DNA of 10,848 bases from an uncultured Planctomycetaceae bacterium (GCA_937975745.1 CALJUK010001082.1:1-10848), one strand, 5' to 3'; positions 1-7,064 are shown, counted from the first letter of the stretch. Made by a program: numbers and translations. The notes: generated from the sequence alone by a model not told the origin.

Positions 1-321
1 CAGTGCTGCGATTTGCCGTTCCAGCTTAGTCGGTTCCCACAGGTCGTCCGCGTCGAGCAGGGCAACCCACTCTCCCGTCACCGCGGACAATGCCCGGTTG
101 CGTGCGGCGCACACACCGCTGTTTTCCTGTCGAATGAGGCGAACCGGATGCGGGTTGTTGGCAGCGATCGAGGCAGATTTGTCGCCAGAACCATCGTCAA
201 CGATAATAATCTCGTGCGGTGCTACTGTTTGCGCGAGAACCGAGTCGAGTGTCCTCTGGAGGAATGCTTCTGCGTTGTAGCAGGGAATGATGACCGAGAT
301 TCGGGGAGAGTCTCCGCTCAT
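1..321 (-). CDS. Family 2 glycosyltransferase, N-terminal part (runs off window)
   Basis: The first 107 codons of a GT-A fold, family 2 glycosyltransferase are visible; the rest lies beyond the left edge. The protein begins MSGDSPRISVIIPCYNAE, the usual first strand and nucleotide-binding loop. It continues with HEIIIVDDGSGD (the Asp-Asp pair at residues 42-43 binds the nucleotide), an NSGVCAARNRAL segment, and LLDADDLWEP, whose DAD at residues 90-92 is the metal-binding DXD motif. These are family hallmarks, but donor and acceptor sugars cannot be read from this part. An AAAAGG stretch 6 nt before the ATG supports the start. It follows glf by 147 bp on the same strand and is probably the next gene of the glycan operon, so a galactofuranosyl- or other sugar-transferase role is plausible by context only. 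Confidence 0.9.
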   Translation of the reverse strand, partial: MSGDSPRISVIIPCYNAEAFLQRTLDSVLAQTVAPHEIIIVDDGSGDKSASIAANNPHPVRLIRQENSGVCAARNRALSAVTGEWVALLDADDLWEPTKLERQIAAL

Positions 322-327
322 GGACAA

Positions 328-333
328 CCTTTT
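328..333 (-). promoter_or_regulatory. Ribosome binding site of the GT2 gene
   Basis: The minus strand reads AAAAGG, then a 6 nt spacer, then ATG. This is a moderate Shine-Dalgarno match and supports the start at position 321. Confidence 0.5.
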
Positions 334-409
334 CCGAAGTAACTTGACGCTTTAACAGCCATTCGAGAACCAGTTTCGAGACCGGTTGGTGCGCGTCGTC
401 GGCCAGCTT

Positions 410-436
410 CTCTGGGACGAAGACACAAGCCCAGAG
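410..436 (-). other. Hairpin between glf and the GT2 gene
   Basis: A perfect 7-bp inverted repeat (CTCTGGG at 410-416, CCCAGAG at 430-436) with a 13 nt loop lies in the 147 bp gap after the glf stop. There is no following T-run on the minus strand, so it is not a classical intrinsic terminator. It could mark a processing site or a weak pause, or be chance. Nothing else was recognised in the gap 322-468. Confidence 0.3.
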
Positions 437-468
437 GTTTCGGAACCGCTTCGAGAGTACAGAAAGAC

Positions 469-1566
469 TCAGAGTGAACTTCTCGTCGAAAGTTCCTTTT
501 CTGCTTGGTCCAGGGCGTTGGCAATGACCATGTGCATGTCAAAGTACTGGTGTCGCCCGAGACGCCCTCCGAGAATGATGTCCCCTGTCTGCAAGATCTC
601 GTCACGGTAGCGTGCGTAGCGTTCTTCATTTCCCGGGACGGGGTAGTACGGTGTTGCTGCCGAATGCCAATCGGTTGGATACTCTCGCGTAATCACCGTC
701 GATCGCTGTGTTCCAAACTCGAAATGTTTATGTTCGACGCAGCGGGTGTACGGCACGTCGATCTCGGGGAAATTCATTTGTGCCACCCCCTGGTAGTCTC
801 CCGTAGACACTTCGTGTCGGAAGTCGAGTGTCAGGTAAGCCAACTCCCCAAATTGATACGAGAGGAGAGAGTCGGGCCGCCCCGAATAAACCATCTTTTT
901 CGCGATCGAACGCCAGTTCCGGATACTCTCTAGCGGCGTCTGAAGTCGAACTTCTGCACGATTAAGCAGTCGTTCGAAAATCGGGGTGTACCCTCCAATC
1001 GGAATCCCCTGAAAACAGTCGTTGTAGTAGTTGTCATCGTACGTGAATCGAATCGGGATTCGGTCGCCGATACTGGCAGGAAGGTTGCGGGGACTTGTCC
1101 TCCAGTGCTTGATCGTGTAGCCGTGGTAGAACGTTTCGTAAATCTGCCGCCCGACCCGGCTCAACAGTCGCTCTTCCATGTTTTGGGGGTTGGGGATTTG
1201 CTCGACTTCTTCCACGAGCCTTCGTTTGGCTTCGTCTGGCGTCGTGACGCCCCACAGTTGGTGAAATGTCATCATGTTGACTGGGAAGGAATAGATTCGC
1301 CCGCCTGAGTTCACTTTGACACGGTTGATGAAGTGGTTGAACTTCGCGAACTGGCGGATGTAGTTCCAAACCTTCTCGTTGTTTGTGTGAAAAATGTGGG
1401 GCCCGTACTCGTGGATCTGGATGCCTTCCACCTCACGTGTGTAGCAATTACCTCGGACATGCGGGCGTTGGTCGATAACGAGAACGGTCTTTCCGGCGGC
1501 CGTTGCTCGCTCGGCGAAGACTGCGCCGAACATGCCAGCGCCAACGATGAGATAATCGTACTTCAT
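469..1566 (-). CDS. glf: UDP-galactopyranose mutase
   Basis: This 365-residue FAD enzyme should interconvert UDP-galactopyranose and UDP-galactofuranose in the cytoplasm, making the donor for galactofuranose-containing glycans. The N-terminus MKYDYLIVGAGMFGAVFAER carries the FAD-binding GxGxxG. Further family motifs are RGNCY (38-42), YGPHIFHT (54-61), YSFPVNMMTF (92-101), the substrate-binding FYHGYTIKHW (146-155), PIGGYTPIFE (189-198), TVITREYP (290-297) and the C-terminal GRLGRHQYFDM (334-344), which contacts the flavin and substrate phosphates. Length fits bacterial mutases (about 365-390). KHW replaces the commoner KQW, and LAYLTL (242-247) replaces the usual Y-R-S-L-like stretch, so the sequence is somewhat divergent. 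The open frame extends upstream to 1596, but the ATG at 1566 has an AGGAG site 7 nt upstream and starts at the conserved first strand. It lies 54 bp after the flippase gene on the same strand. Confidence 0.95.
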   Translation of the reverse strand: MKYDYLIVGAGMFGAVFAERATAAGKTVLVIDQRPHVRGNCYTREVEGIQIHEYGPHIFHTNNEKVWNYIRQFAKFNHFINRVKVNSGGRIYSFPVNMMTFHQLWGVTTPDEAKRRLVEEVEQIPNPQNMEERLLSRVGRQIYETFYHGYTIKHWRTSPRNLPASIGDRIPIRFTYDDNYYNDCFQGIPIGGYTPIFERLLNRAEVRLQTPLESIRNWRSIAKKMVYSGRPDSLLSYQFGELAYLTLDFRHEVSTGDYQGVAQMNFPEIDVPYTRCVEHKHFEFGTQRSTVITREYPTDWHSAATPYYPVPGNEERYARYRDEILQTGDIILGGRLGRHQYFDMHMVIANALDQAEKELSTRSSL

Positions 1567-1573
1567 GCGGTGA

Positions 1574-1578
1574 CTCCT
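1574..1578 (-). promoter_or_regulatory. Shine-Dalgarno site of glf
   Basis: The minus strand reads AGGAG with a 7 nt spacer before the ATG at 1566. It is the clearest ribosome binding site in the window. It decides the start against an upstream in-frame start codon at 1596. Confidence 0.75.
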
Positions 1579-1620
1579 GCTGCGCAGTCCTTGCAACCAG
1601 TCCGAATGGACGTGTTGTGG

Positions 1621-3267
1621 TCAACCCCCCGACTGCATCCTCCGTGCCGCAGACATCGCCCGCATTCCGAACTCATCACGCATCACGAGCAACGCCAATC
1701 CATAACTGGCAACCGCAGCCAGAACGGACGGCAATAACGGATAGGGAATAGCAGACATCGAGACAATATAGGCGGCGGCGAGTGCTGCCGTCGTCGCGAT
1801 GGCAGAATTCCTCAACGTTGTCGGCAAGCCCGTCGTCAGTCGAAGATTATACCATCGCGAGAGGATCAGAATCATCATCAATGAGTTCAGGAGCATGTAC
1901 CCCGAAGTCGCTGCTGCAATGCCGGGTACTCCCGACGTTCTTGACAGAATGATCTTCGCTGCCAAACCAACCGTGAAACCGACAATGCCCAGAACCGTTG
2001 GTGTCTTTGTGTTGTGGAGCGCAAAGAAGACTTTCGTGAGCAAGTCCCCCAGTCCGGCGGCAACGAGGGCACCGGAGTAGATCGCCAGGACTTCGGCAAC
2101 GATCTGCGTGTCGGCGGCTGTGAACTCTCCTCGCTGGAAGAGTTCGCGAATGGCGAATTGGCCGAAGAAGACCACACCCGCCACAATCGGAACGGTGATG
2201 GTCGCCAGAAATCGGATCGCGTACGCGACTTCCTGCTGCAGATGGTCGATGTTTCCCAGTGCCGAGTGCTTGGAGATGGCCGGGAATGCCACGATCGACA
2301 ATCCTCCCATCGAGACAACCTGCAACGCCGTGACGATTCGCCAGGCATATCCTAGATACGCGTAGCTTCCCACAGCCAATGGTGAGACGAGGTAGCGGTC
2401 GATCAGCGGATCGAGCCGGAAGTAAATCGCACCCACCAGTAAGGGGACCATGAGTCGCAGACACGTTCTGGCAGCCGTCCCCAGGCGGAAGCCTGGTCGT
2501 AATTGGCGTATCACGGCCGACTGAAGGAGAACTCCGACGATGGCTCCCAGGACAACGCTTTCGGCAACGACGTAGACCCCCTCGCTGTCCTGCCGCCAGA
2601 GTACGACTGCCACAGTAACAGCTGTCCCCACCACACCGCTGAATGCTGGCAGAAAAAAGCTCCCACGACAGTGGTGAACTGCATTGAGGAAACCGGTCCA
2701 GCAGTTCAGTGGAATGAGCCAGATCAGGATCGCATGCAGCGAAAACGCCAATTGAAGTTGCTCCCCTTCGTAACCGTGGTCCAGGAAGAGAATCAAAGGA
2801 CGGGTCAGCAGCCAGCCGGCAAGCGTGACTGCAATCGTGATGAAAGTCATCCAGGTGGCCATCTGGCCTGCCAGTGACCAGGCCACGTCTGGACCGTCTT
2901 GTTCCATTCGTGTGGTAAACGAGGGAACTAGGACGTAGCCCAAGGGGCCGATAATCATTCCCGAAATAACGACGGGGAATGTCATGCAGGCGAGATACGC
3001 TTCCATCTCGGCCGACGTTCCAAACAGCTTTGCCAGGACAATTTGCAGGACGAACTGCAAGCCAAGCTGGACGACCGAAAAGAGGCTGACGACTGCGACC
3101 GACCGGAGCGAGCTGAGACGTTCCTTAAACCCACCGATGTCAGAAACCGCTGGTTGTTCGATCGTTTCGACGTCGTCCGGGATGCCTTCAGGTGACGTTT
3201 CATGAACGCGATCCGATGAGTCGTGCTGATTCATGAAAGCGGTCTCAAAGTCCGTGTCGTCAGTCAA
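1621..3267 (-). CDS. MurJ/MviN-like lipid-linked oligosaccharide flippase
   Basis: A 548-residue multi-pass inner-membrane protein of the MOP superfamily, MurJ/MviN branch, which flips lipid-linked sugar precursors across the membrane. Residues 1-55 are hydrophilic and acidic, a cytoplasmic tail longer than usual. About 12-14 hydrophobic helices follow from residue 56. The best family marker is ELFQRGEFTAADT (375-387), with LTKVFFALHNTKTPT (410-423) after it and YFRLDPLIDRYLVSPLAVG (282-300) resembling the MurJ helix with its conserved Asp. The usual P-N-L-x-R-x-x-x-E-G-A region of true MurJ is replaced by FPVVISGMIIGPLG (97-110), so this is probably an exopolysaccharide or glycolipid flippase rather than the essential lipid II flippase. 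Neighbours are a GT4 transferase (39 bp upstream) and glf (54 bp downstream). No strong ribosome site precedes the ATG at 3267; a second ATG 12 codons in (3234) is an alternative. Confidence 0.85.
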   Translation of the reverse strand: MTDDTDFETAFMNQHDSSDRVHETSPEGIPDDVETIEQPAVSDIGGFKERLSSLRSVAVVSLFSVVQLGLQFVLQIVLAKLFGTSAEMEAYLACMTFPVVISGMIIGPLGYVLVPSFTTRMEQDGPDVAWSLAGQMATWMTFITIAVTLAGWLLTRPLILFLDHGYEGEQLQLAFSLHAILIWLIPLNCWTGFLNAVHHCRGSFFLPAFSGVVGTAVTVAVVLWRQDSEGVYVVAESVVLGAIVGVLLQSAVIRQLRPGFRLGTAARTCLRLMVPLLVGAIYFRLDPLIDRYLVSPLAVGSYAYLGYAWRIVTALQVVSMGGLSIVAFPAISKHSALGNIDHLQQEVAYAIRFLATITVPIVAGVVFFGQFAIRELFQRGEFTAADTQIVAEVLAIYSGALVAAGLGDLLTKVFFALHNTKTPTVLGIVGFTVGLAAKIILSRTSGVPGIAAATSGYMLLNSLMMILILSRWYNLRLTTGLPTTLRNSAIATTAALAAAYIVSMSAIPYPLLPSVLAAVASYGLALLVMRDEFGMRAMSAARRMQSGG

Positions 3268-3306
3268 TGCCTGTTGGCCCCAAGGCTCGTTGCCATAGTG
3301 GAGGTT

Positions 3307-4512
3307 CTACGAATTGCCAAGAAGTCCTGCAACACACTGGTCAGAGCGAGCCAGTCCGGCTGATAGCGAAAACCGTTGTTCAATGGATTCGCGGGCCGCT
3401 GCCGACCGTCCTTGCCAGTCGGATAAATTTCCAATGATGTTGGCAAGCCCCGTTGCCAACGCTTCTGCCGAGTTGGGTGGGACAAGTGTTCCCAGGTGAC
3501 CGTTCTGCAGGATTTCGCGGGGACCGCTGGGGCAATCGGCCGCCAGTACGGGCGTCTCGCACAGCAAGGCTTCGACGAGAGCATTTGGCATTCCTTCGTA
3601 TCGTGACGGCAGACAGAACAGGTCGGCCTGGCGAATCCAGGGGAGGGGATTCGCAACGAATCCCCGCAAGATGACCTGTTCCTGCAAATGGGCCGCCTCG
3701 ATTTGTTGCTGTAGTTCGTCGCGGGCAGGACCGTCCCCGAGAATGTCCACGCAGGTCGTCGGGCATTGGGGGTGCTGATCACGCAATTGACGGACCGCCT
3801 CGATCAGCAGGTCATTGCCTTTTTCCGGACTCAGGCGGCCTACCGCGGCGATTCGTACTGTCCCGGAAGAAGGCGGTCGGTCGACAGCAATCGGTTCTTG
3901 CGACTTTCGAAGGATTTCGTCCGTGTCGAACAGATTGGAGAGCGTCGTGAATGTGGAAATGGGAAGCCGGTAATAGTCGCCGGCAGTCTGGCGGAGCCCG
4001 TCGGAAACGACCGCAGTAACGTCGGCTGTGCGGTAGGCGTCGCGAAGCAGATGACGCTTCAGCCGGGCGAATCGTTCGACGGGATTGCGGAACTGCTGCC
4101 GGGGATCCCCCACAATCGTCGAGATACGCGGTGTCGGCCGAAATCGTGTCGCCCGTGCTGTGATGAGCGTCATGTGGTAAGTGCGGTCGTACACGAGGTC
4201 GATTTGACGCTCCTCGAACAATTTCGCCAGATCGCGGGCCTGCGATCGGAAGATCCTGCCGGGAATCCAATTCCGGCTGTGATGCACACGGGTTTGATAG
4301 CAATGCTGGACAACGTCGCTCGGTATCTGGTCCTGCAACGGGCCGTCGTTTGCAATCAGATACAGTTCCGGGGCATAGCGGCTGCGATCCACGTGCTGGA
4401 GTAATGTCAGAATCTGCCGTTCGCTTCCGCCGGCTTGCATCGATCCAATCGCAAACAAAACACGGATCAGGCGAGGCATAAAGTCAGTCAATTCATTCGG
4501 CCAGGCGGTCAT
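3307..4512 (-). CDS. Family 4 glycosyltransferase (GT-B fold)
   Basis: A retaining GT4 glycosyltransferase of about 401 residues, probably adding a sugar from a nucleotide donor to a growing cell-surface glycan at the cytoplasmic membrane face. The N-terminal domain begins RVLFAIGSMQAGGSERQ (17-33), the glycine-rich first-strand loop of GT-B enzymes. The C-terminal donor domain has VRIAAVGRLSPEKGNDLLIEA (219-239), VDILGDGPARDEL (255-267), VILRGFVANPLPWIRQADLFCLPSRYEGMPNALVEAL with the E-x7-E pair at E306 and E314, and the trailing SGPREIL (329-335). The specific sugar cannot be inferred. The frame opens with TTG at 4524, but ATG at 4512 or 4479 is more likely; none has a good ribosome site, and 4512 was chosen as the first ATG. 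It starts 18 bp after the phosphatase gene's stop and is followed by the flippase, so co-transcription is likely. Confidence 0.9.
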   Translation of the reverse strand: MTAWPNELTDFMPRLIRVLFAIGSMQAGGSERQILTLLQHVDRSRYAPELYLIANDGPLQDQIPSDVVQHCYQTRVHHSRNWIPGRIFRSQARDLAKLFEERQIDLVYDRTYHMTLITARATRFRPTPRISTIVGDPRQQFRNPVERFARLKRHLLRDAYRTADVTAVVSDGLRQTAGDYYRLPISTFTTLSNLFDTDEILRKSQEPIAVDRPPSSGTVRIAAVGRLSPEKGNDLLIEAVRQLRDQHPQCPTTCVDILGDGPARDELQQQIEAAHLQEQVILRGFVANPLPWIRQADLFCLPSRYEGMPNALVEALLCETPVLAADCPSGPREILQNGHLGTLVPPNSAEALATGLANIIGNLSDWQGRSAAARESIEQRFSLSAGLARSDQCVAGLLGNS

Positions 4513-4530
4513 TCCGACGGCCAACGGGGC

Positions 4531-5724
4531 TTAGTTCTGACGTTCCAGGAGAAGCAGCGAGGTGTCGTCGTGGCGACCCAGACCTCCGGTAAACTCGTGG
4601 GAATCACGCAGCAGTTGATTGAGCGTCTCTGCAATCGCTGTCTGAAGGTTCCGCTGCAGTGTCTCGGCGACTCCCGAACTTCCAAACTGCTGCGACTGAT
4701 CGTTGGGAGCGTGGGCCTCGACCAGTCCGTCGGTGTAATACAGTAGTCTGGCCCGCGTCGGCAACTTCAAACGATGGCGGGTATAGCGGAACTTGGGATC
4801 GACTCCTAGCGGGAGTCCCATCTGGTTCGAATTGCCAATCTCTGAAAGTTCGTTCCGTTCGCGATCGAACAGCAGCGGTGCCGGATGTCCGGCGGACGTC
4901 CAGGTTAACTCGTTACGGTCGGTACGGAGGACGCTGTAAATCAGTGTGATCAGGCTTCCATCGTTCTTGTTGACACTTTGGTTACAGAAGTGGGTGTTGA
5001 TCTGCTGAACGAACATCTCAGGTCGCTGGTACAACCGGGTCGCCATCATGTTCATCAGGGTATGCATCGTCATGATCGACATGCAGGCCCGCATGCCGTG
5101 ACCGGCCGCATCCCCCATCAGGATAACGATGGTCCGCTTGTCCAGAGGGATGACTTCGTAGTAGTCCCCGCCAGCCAGATTGACCGGTTGCCCTCCCAGA
5201 ACACGAATTTGTGCCGGTTCGTAGCGTCCTTCGATCAGGTAGCCGTCCGGGCAGAACAACTGTTGTGGAATGACCGATTCCTGAAAGCGGCGTACCGATT
5301 CGATTTCGGCCCGCATCAACTCAGCCGCTTTCTGCTCACGTTCGGCCTGATAGGCTTCAAGCGTACTTTCGAGCGTCGTCTGTAACAGGAAAACGAAGTC
5401 GCCGCCAAGGTCACGAATAACGTACGACCGCATCCCGCTGGAGATAAAGCTCGCCAGTTGCAACACGTGCTCGCTGTGACAGGCACCAATAACCGGACAT
5501 TCCGGCAGTGCTTTGCGAATGCGCAAGAAAGTGGCGAGCCCCTGATCGGGGTCTCCAAATGAGGTTGCCAACAGGACGGCGTCCCAGTTGTTTGTCGTGT
5601 TGGCAAGGTGTTCGGTCAAAACCGAATCTTTCAGAACGACGACGGCTTCGTTCTCGGATGCCTGCAGATACAGCGAAATCAAGTCCGCTTCGGCTGCGTC
5701 ATCCCAGACGATCAGAACACGCAT
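4531..5724 (-). CDS. PP2C-type (SpoIIE/RsbU) serine phosphatase with degenerate receiver domain
   Basis: A 397-residue cytoplasmic regulator. Residues 1-115 have the receiver fold (MRVLIVWDDAAEADL, then WDAVLLATSFGDPDQG, CPVIGACHS and SYVIRD). Aligned by eye to response regulators, the phospho-accepting Asp is Ala53, the conserved Thr/Ser is Cys82 and the Lys is Arg104, so it should not accept phosphate. A charged, probably coiled-coil linker (125-150) leads to a complete PP2C domain: LAGGDYYEV (183-191), MGDAAGHG (203-210), TSAGHPAPLL (276-285), YTDGLVEAH (330-338) and RHDDTSLLLL (384-393). The metal-binding Asp residues are present. Family members dephosphorylate anti-sigma-factor antagonists or similar Ser/Thr phosphoproteins. 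The frame extends to a GTG at 5766, but the ATG at 5724 has GAGG 6 nt upstream and starts the first strand. It leads the glycan operon (GT4 18 bp downstream), suggesting a role in controlling it. No STAS or anti-sigma partner is adjacent. Confidence 0.9.
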   Translation of the reverse strand: MRVLIVWDDAAEADLISLYLQASENEAVVVLKDSVLTEHLANTTNNWDAVLLATSFGDPDQGLATFLRIRKALPECPVIGACHSEHVLQLASFISSGMRSYVIRDLGGDFVFLLQTTLESTLEAYQAEREQKAAELMRAEIESVRRFQESVIPQQLFCPDGYLIEGRYEPAQIRVLGGQPVNLAGGDYYEVIPLDKRTIVILMGDAAGHGMRACMSIMTMHTLMNMMATRLYQRPEMFVQQINTHFCNQSVNKNDGSLITLIYSVLRTDRNELTWTSAGHPAPLLFDRERNELSEIGNSNQMGLPLGVDPKFRYTRHRLKLPTRARLLYYTDGLVEAHAPNDQSQQFGSSGVAETLQRNLQTAIAETLNQLLRDSHEFTGGLGRHDDTSLLLLERQN

Positions 5725-5730
5725 GTAGTA

Positions 5731-5734
5731 CCTC
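5731..5734 (-). promoter_or_regulatory. Ribosome binding site of the degenerate-receiver phosphatase
   Basis: The minus strand reads CCGAGG followed by 6 nt (TACTAC) and ATG. This favours the start at 5724 over the GTG 14 codons upstream. Confidence 0.6.
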
Positions 5735-5776
5735 GGCTGGTAGAGATCCGAGAACGGAATTGTCACGAATGGGCCG

Positions 5777-5840
5777 GAACGCGGCGAACGAATACCGGTC
5801 AGCCAGAGAACGATGGCCGGTCAACGAACGGGATGAACGA
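5777..5840. repeat. Paired GAACG direct repeats (GAACG-N4-GAACGA, two copies)
   Basis: GAACG-N4-GAACGA occurs at 5777-5791 and again at 5826-5840. In all, GAACG starts at 5752, 5777, 5786, 5808, 5826 and 5835 on the plus strand, six copies in 88 bp. This is far more than expected for a 5-mer and suggests a clustered regulator-binding region, although low-complexity drift is possible. Confidence 0.45.
5786..5823. repeat. Two tandem copies of a gapped 16-bp unit, 22-bp period
   Basis: The unit GAACGA-N3-CCGGTCA occurs at 5786-5801 and 5808-5823, with 13 of 16 positions identical and exactly the same internal spacing. The 22-bp period is close to two helical turns. The copies lie about 62-99 bp upstream of the phosphatase ATG, a common place for activator or repressor sites. 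On the minus strand the unit reads TGACCGG-N3-TCGTTC. A regulator cannot be named. Confidence 0.5.
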
Positions 5841-6132
5841 GTTTTCTAGAACTGGCGTCCAGAGTCAGGATGGGGTTGCAAGAGTGGGGCGACGCGAGTC
5901 CCTGCGGCACGTGGCCGCTTCTCCGTGGTGAAAGTAGCAGTTAGACTTGGGCCGCCATTCGAAGTTTCCTAATCTCGCCACCGCTGCTTGTCCCGCACTG
6001 CAACAAGCCGAGAGGCGGTATGAATCACGAATTCGCAGGATTGTTGAGTTCCTTCCGGCGATGCCGCCAGTGGCCGTCTGGACCGCTGCGGATGTTCGTC
6101 TTACGAAGTGTCGACTCGATGGGAAGTGGTCG

Positions 6133-6972
6133 ATGACTGGCGTGATTGATGCGCATCAACACTTTTGGGAGTTGGGGCGGTTCCACGACGATTGGTTGCG
6201 GATTCCCCCTCACCAGCCAATCTGCCGGACATACACTCCGGCCGATCTTCTACCGCATCTGCGGGCTGCTGGGATCGAGGGGTCGGTCTTCGTGCAGACA
6301 CAGCACGATCTGGAGGAAAACCGATGGGCACTCGACCTGGCCCGACAATACCCATTTATTCGAGGGGTTGTCGGCTGGATCGATCTGGCCAGTCCCGAAT
6401 GCGGCCGACAACTGGAGGAATTTCGGGACAACCCCCGATTCGTTGGAGTCCGTCATCTGACTCATGACGAACCGGATCCCGACTTCCTCATTCGTCCGGA
6501 GGTCCTGGCCGGTTTGCGCTGCCTGGAGCGGGCCGGTGTCCCGTTCGATCTGCTGCTCCGTCCCGTCCATTTGCGGCATGTCCCACGACTGGCGGGGGAG
6601 CTGCCAGACTTGAAGTTGGTCATCGATCATCTGGCCAAGCCCCGCATCCGGCAGGCAAGTCTGGTCGATTGGGAGCCGGGGATACGGGCGGCGGCGGGTT
6701 TCGAAAACGTCTTCTGCAAACTTTCTGGAATGGTGACAGAAGCGGACTGGGAAACATGGACTCCGGCGGATCTCGAACCCTACCTGGAGATCACCCTGGA
6801 GGCGTTCGGTCCCAAGCGGTGCATGTTCGGTTCGGACTGGCCGGTCTGCGAGTTGGCGGCCTGCTACGAAGACGTGTACGCGGCACTGGTGGAAAGCCTA
6901 ACGAGTCTCAGCGCATCGGAGCAGCAGGCGATTCTGGGGGAGACGGCCCGCCGTTTCTACGCATTGGATTGA
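6133..6972 (+). CDS. L-fuconolactonase-like metal-dependent TIM-barrel hydrolase (amidohydrolase 2 family, COG3618)
   Basis: A 279-residue cytoplasmic hydrolase of the amidohydrolase superfamily whose characterised relatives open sugar lactones (L-fucono-1,5-lactone) or 2-pyrone-4,6-dicarboxylate. The N-terminus MTGVIDAHQHFWELG has the HxH metal/substrate motif (H8, H10) and the family HFW. Then come VFVQTQHDLEEN (52-63), VGWIDLASPE (80-89), GVRHLTHDEPD (105-115), KLVIDHLAKP (161-170, with the barrel His), VFCKLSGMVTEADW (193-206) and FGSDWPVCE (232-240, catalytic Asp). The length matches the family. The frame opens with TTG at 5947 and has an ATG at 6061; 6133 was chosen because family members begin at this strand. 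No strong ribosome site is visible. It is the only plus-strand gene, divergent from the glycan operon and convergent with the REC-PAS-PP2C gene. It may act in deoxysugar catabolism; the exact substrate is unknown. Confidence 0.85.
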   Translation: MTGVIDAHQHFWELGRFHDDWLRIPPHQPICRTYTPADLLPHLRAAGIEGSVFVQTQHDLEENRWALDLARQYPFIRGVVGWIDLASPECGRQLEEFRDNPRFVGVRHLTHDEPDPDFLIRPEVLAGLRCLERAGVPFDLLLRPVHLRHVPRLAGELPDLKLVIDHLAKPRIRQASLVDWEPGIRAAAGFENVFCKLSGMVTEADWETWTPADLEPYLEITLEAFGPKRCMFGSDWPVCELAACYEDVYAALVESLTSLSASEQQAILGETARRFYALD

Positions 6973-6983
6973 TCTCGCTTGGA

Positions 6984-7003
6984 CTTCGGTGGGCCTCCCG
7001 AAG
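6984..7003. terminator. Possible weak bidirectional terminator hairpin
   Basis: The convergent gap of 54 bp holds an inverted repeat CTTCGG (6984-6989) / CCGAAG (6998-7003) with an 8 nt loop. It has no T-tract on either side, so it could only be a weak or factor-dependent terminator. Its place between two convergent genes is the main support. Confidence 0.3.
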
Positions 7004-7026
7004 GCGGTGTCGTCGCGGACTTCTTG

Positions 7027-7064
7027 TCAAAGTTCGCACGTATGATCAAAGTTCGCACGTATGA
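7027..7064. repeat. Perfect 19-bp tandem duplication at the phosphatase 3' end
   Basis: The unit TCAAAGTTCGCACGTATGA occurs at 7027-7045 and, with no gap, at 7046-7064. On the minus strand the first-read copy encodes I-I-R-A-N-F-D of the REC-PAS-PP2C phosphatase. Because 19 is not a multiple of 3, the second copy is read in another frame as H-T-C-E-L and supplies the TGA stop. Removing one copy restores a frame that stays open for 22 further codons to a TAG at 6957-6959. Confidence 0.9.

Larger units (their letters stand above)
5725..6132. other. Divergent intergenic region (408 bp)
   Basis: This stretch separates the minus-strand glycan operon from the plus-strand amidohydrolase gene and should hold promoters for both. 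I could not place a convincing -35/-10 pair. The operon-proximal part (5752-5840) is rich in GAACG repeats, described separately. An 8-bp palindrome TTCTAGAA lies at 5844-5851. The plus-strand frame is open from 5947 through an ATG at 6061 into the hydrolase, but the encoded stretch does not look like part of that family. Confidence 0.55.

Noticed and set aside
318..629. Minus-strand 103-residue open frame overlapping the glf end and the intergenic gap
   Set aside because: It overlaps glf in another frame, has Arg/Ser/Thr-rich composition and no recognisable motif. It is a shadow frame.
1799..2877. Several plus- and minus-strand open frames inside the flippase gene
   Set aside because: All lie within the hydrophobic coding frame of the flippase and show no family motifs.
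5947..6132. Upstream extension of the hydrolase from TTG 5947 or ATG 6061
   Set aside because: The family begins at the M-x-x-x-I-D-A-H-Q-H-F-W strand, and the extension has no secretion signal or domain-like character. ATG 6061 cannot be fully excluded.
7027..7064. CRISPR-like or mobile-element target duplication
   Set aside because: There are only two units with no spacer and no element between or beside them, so a simple slippage-type tandem duplication explains it.
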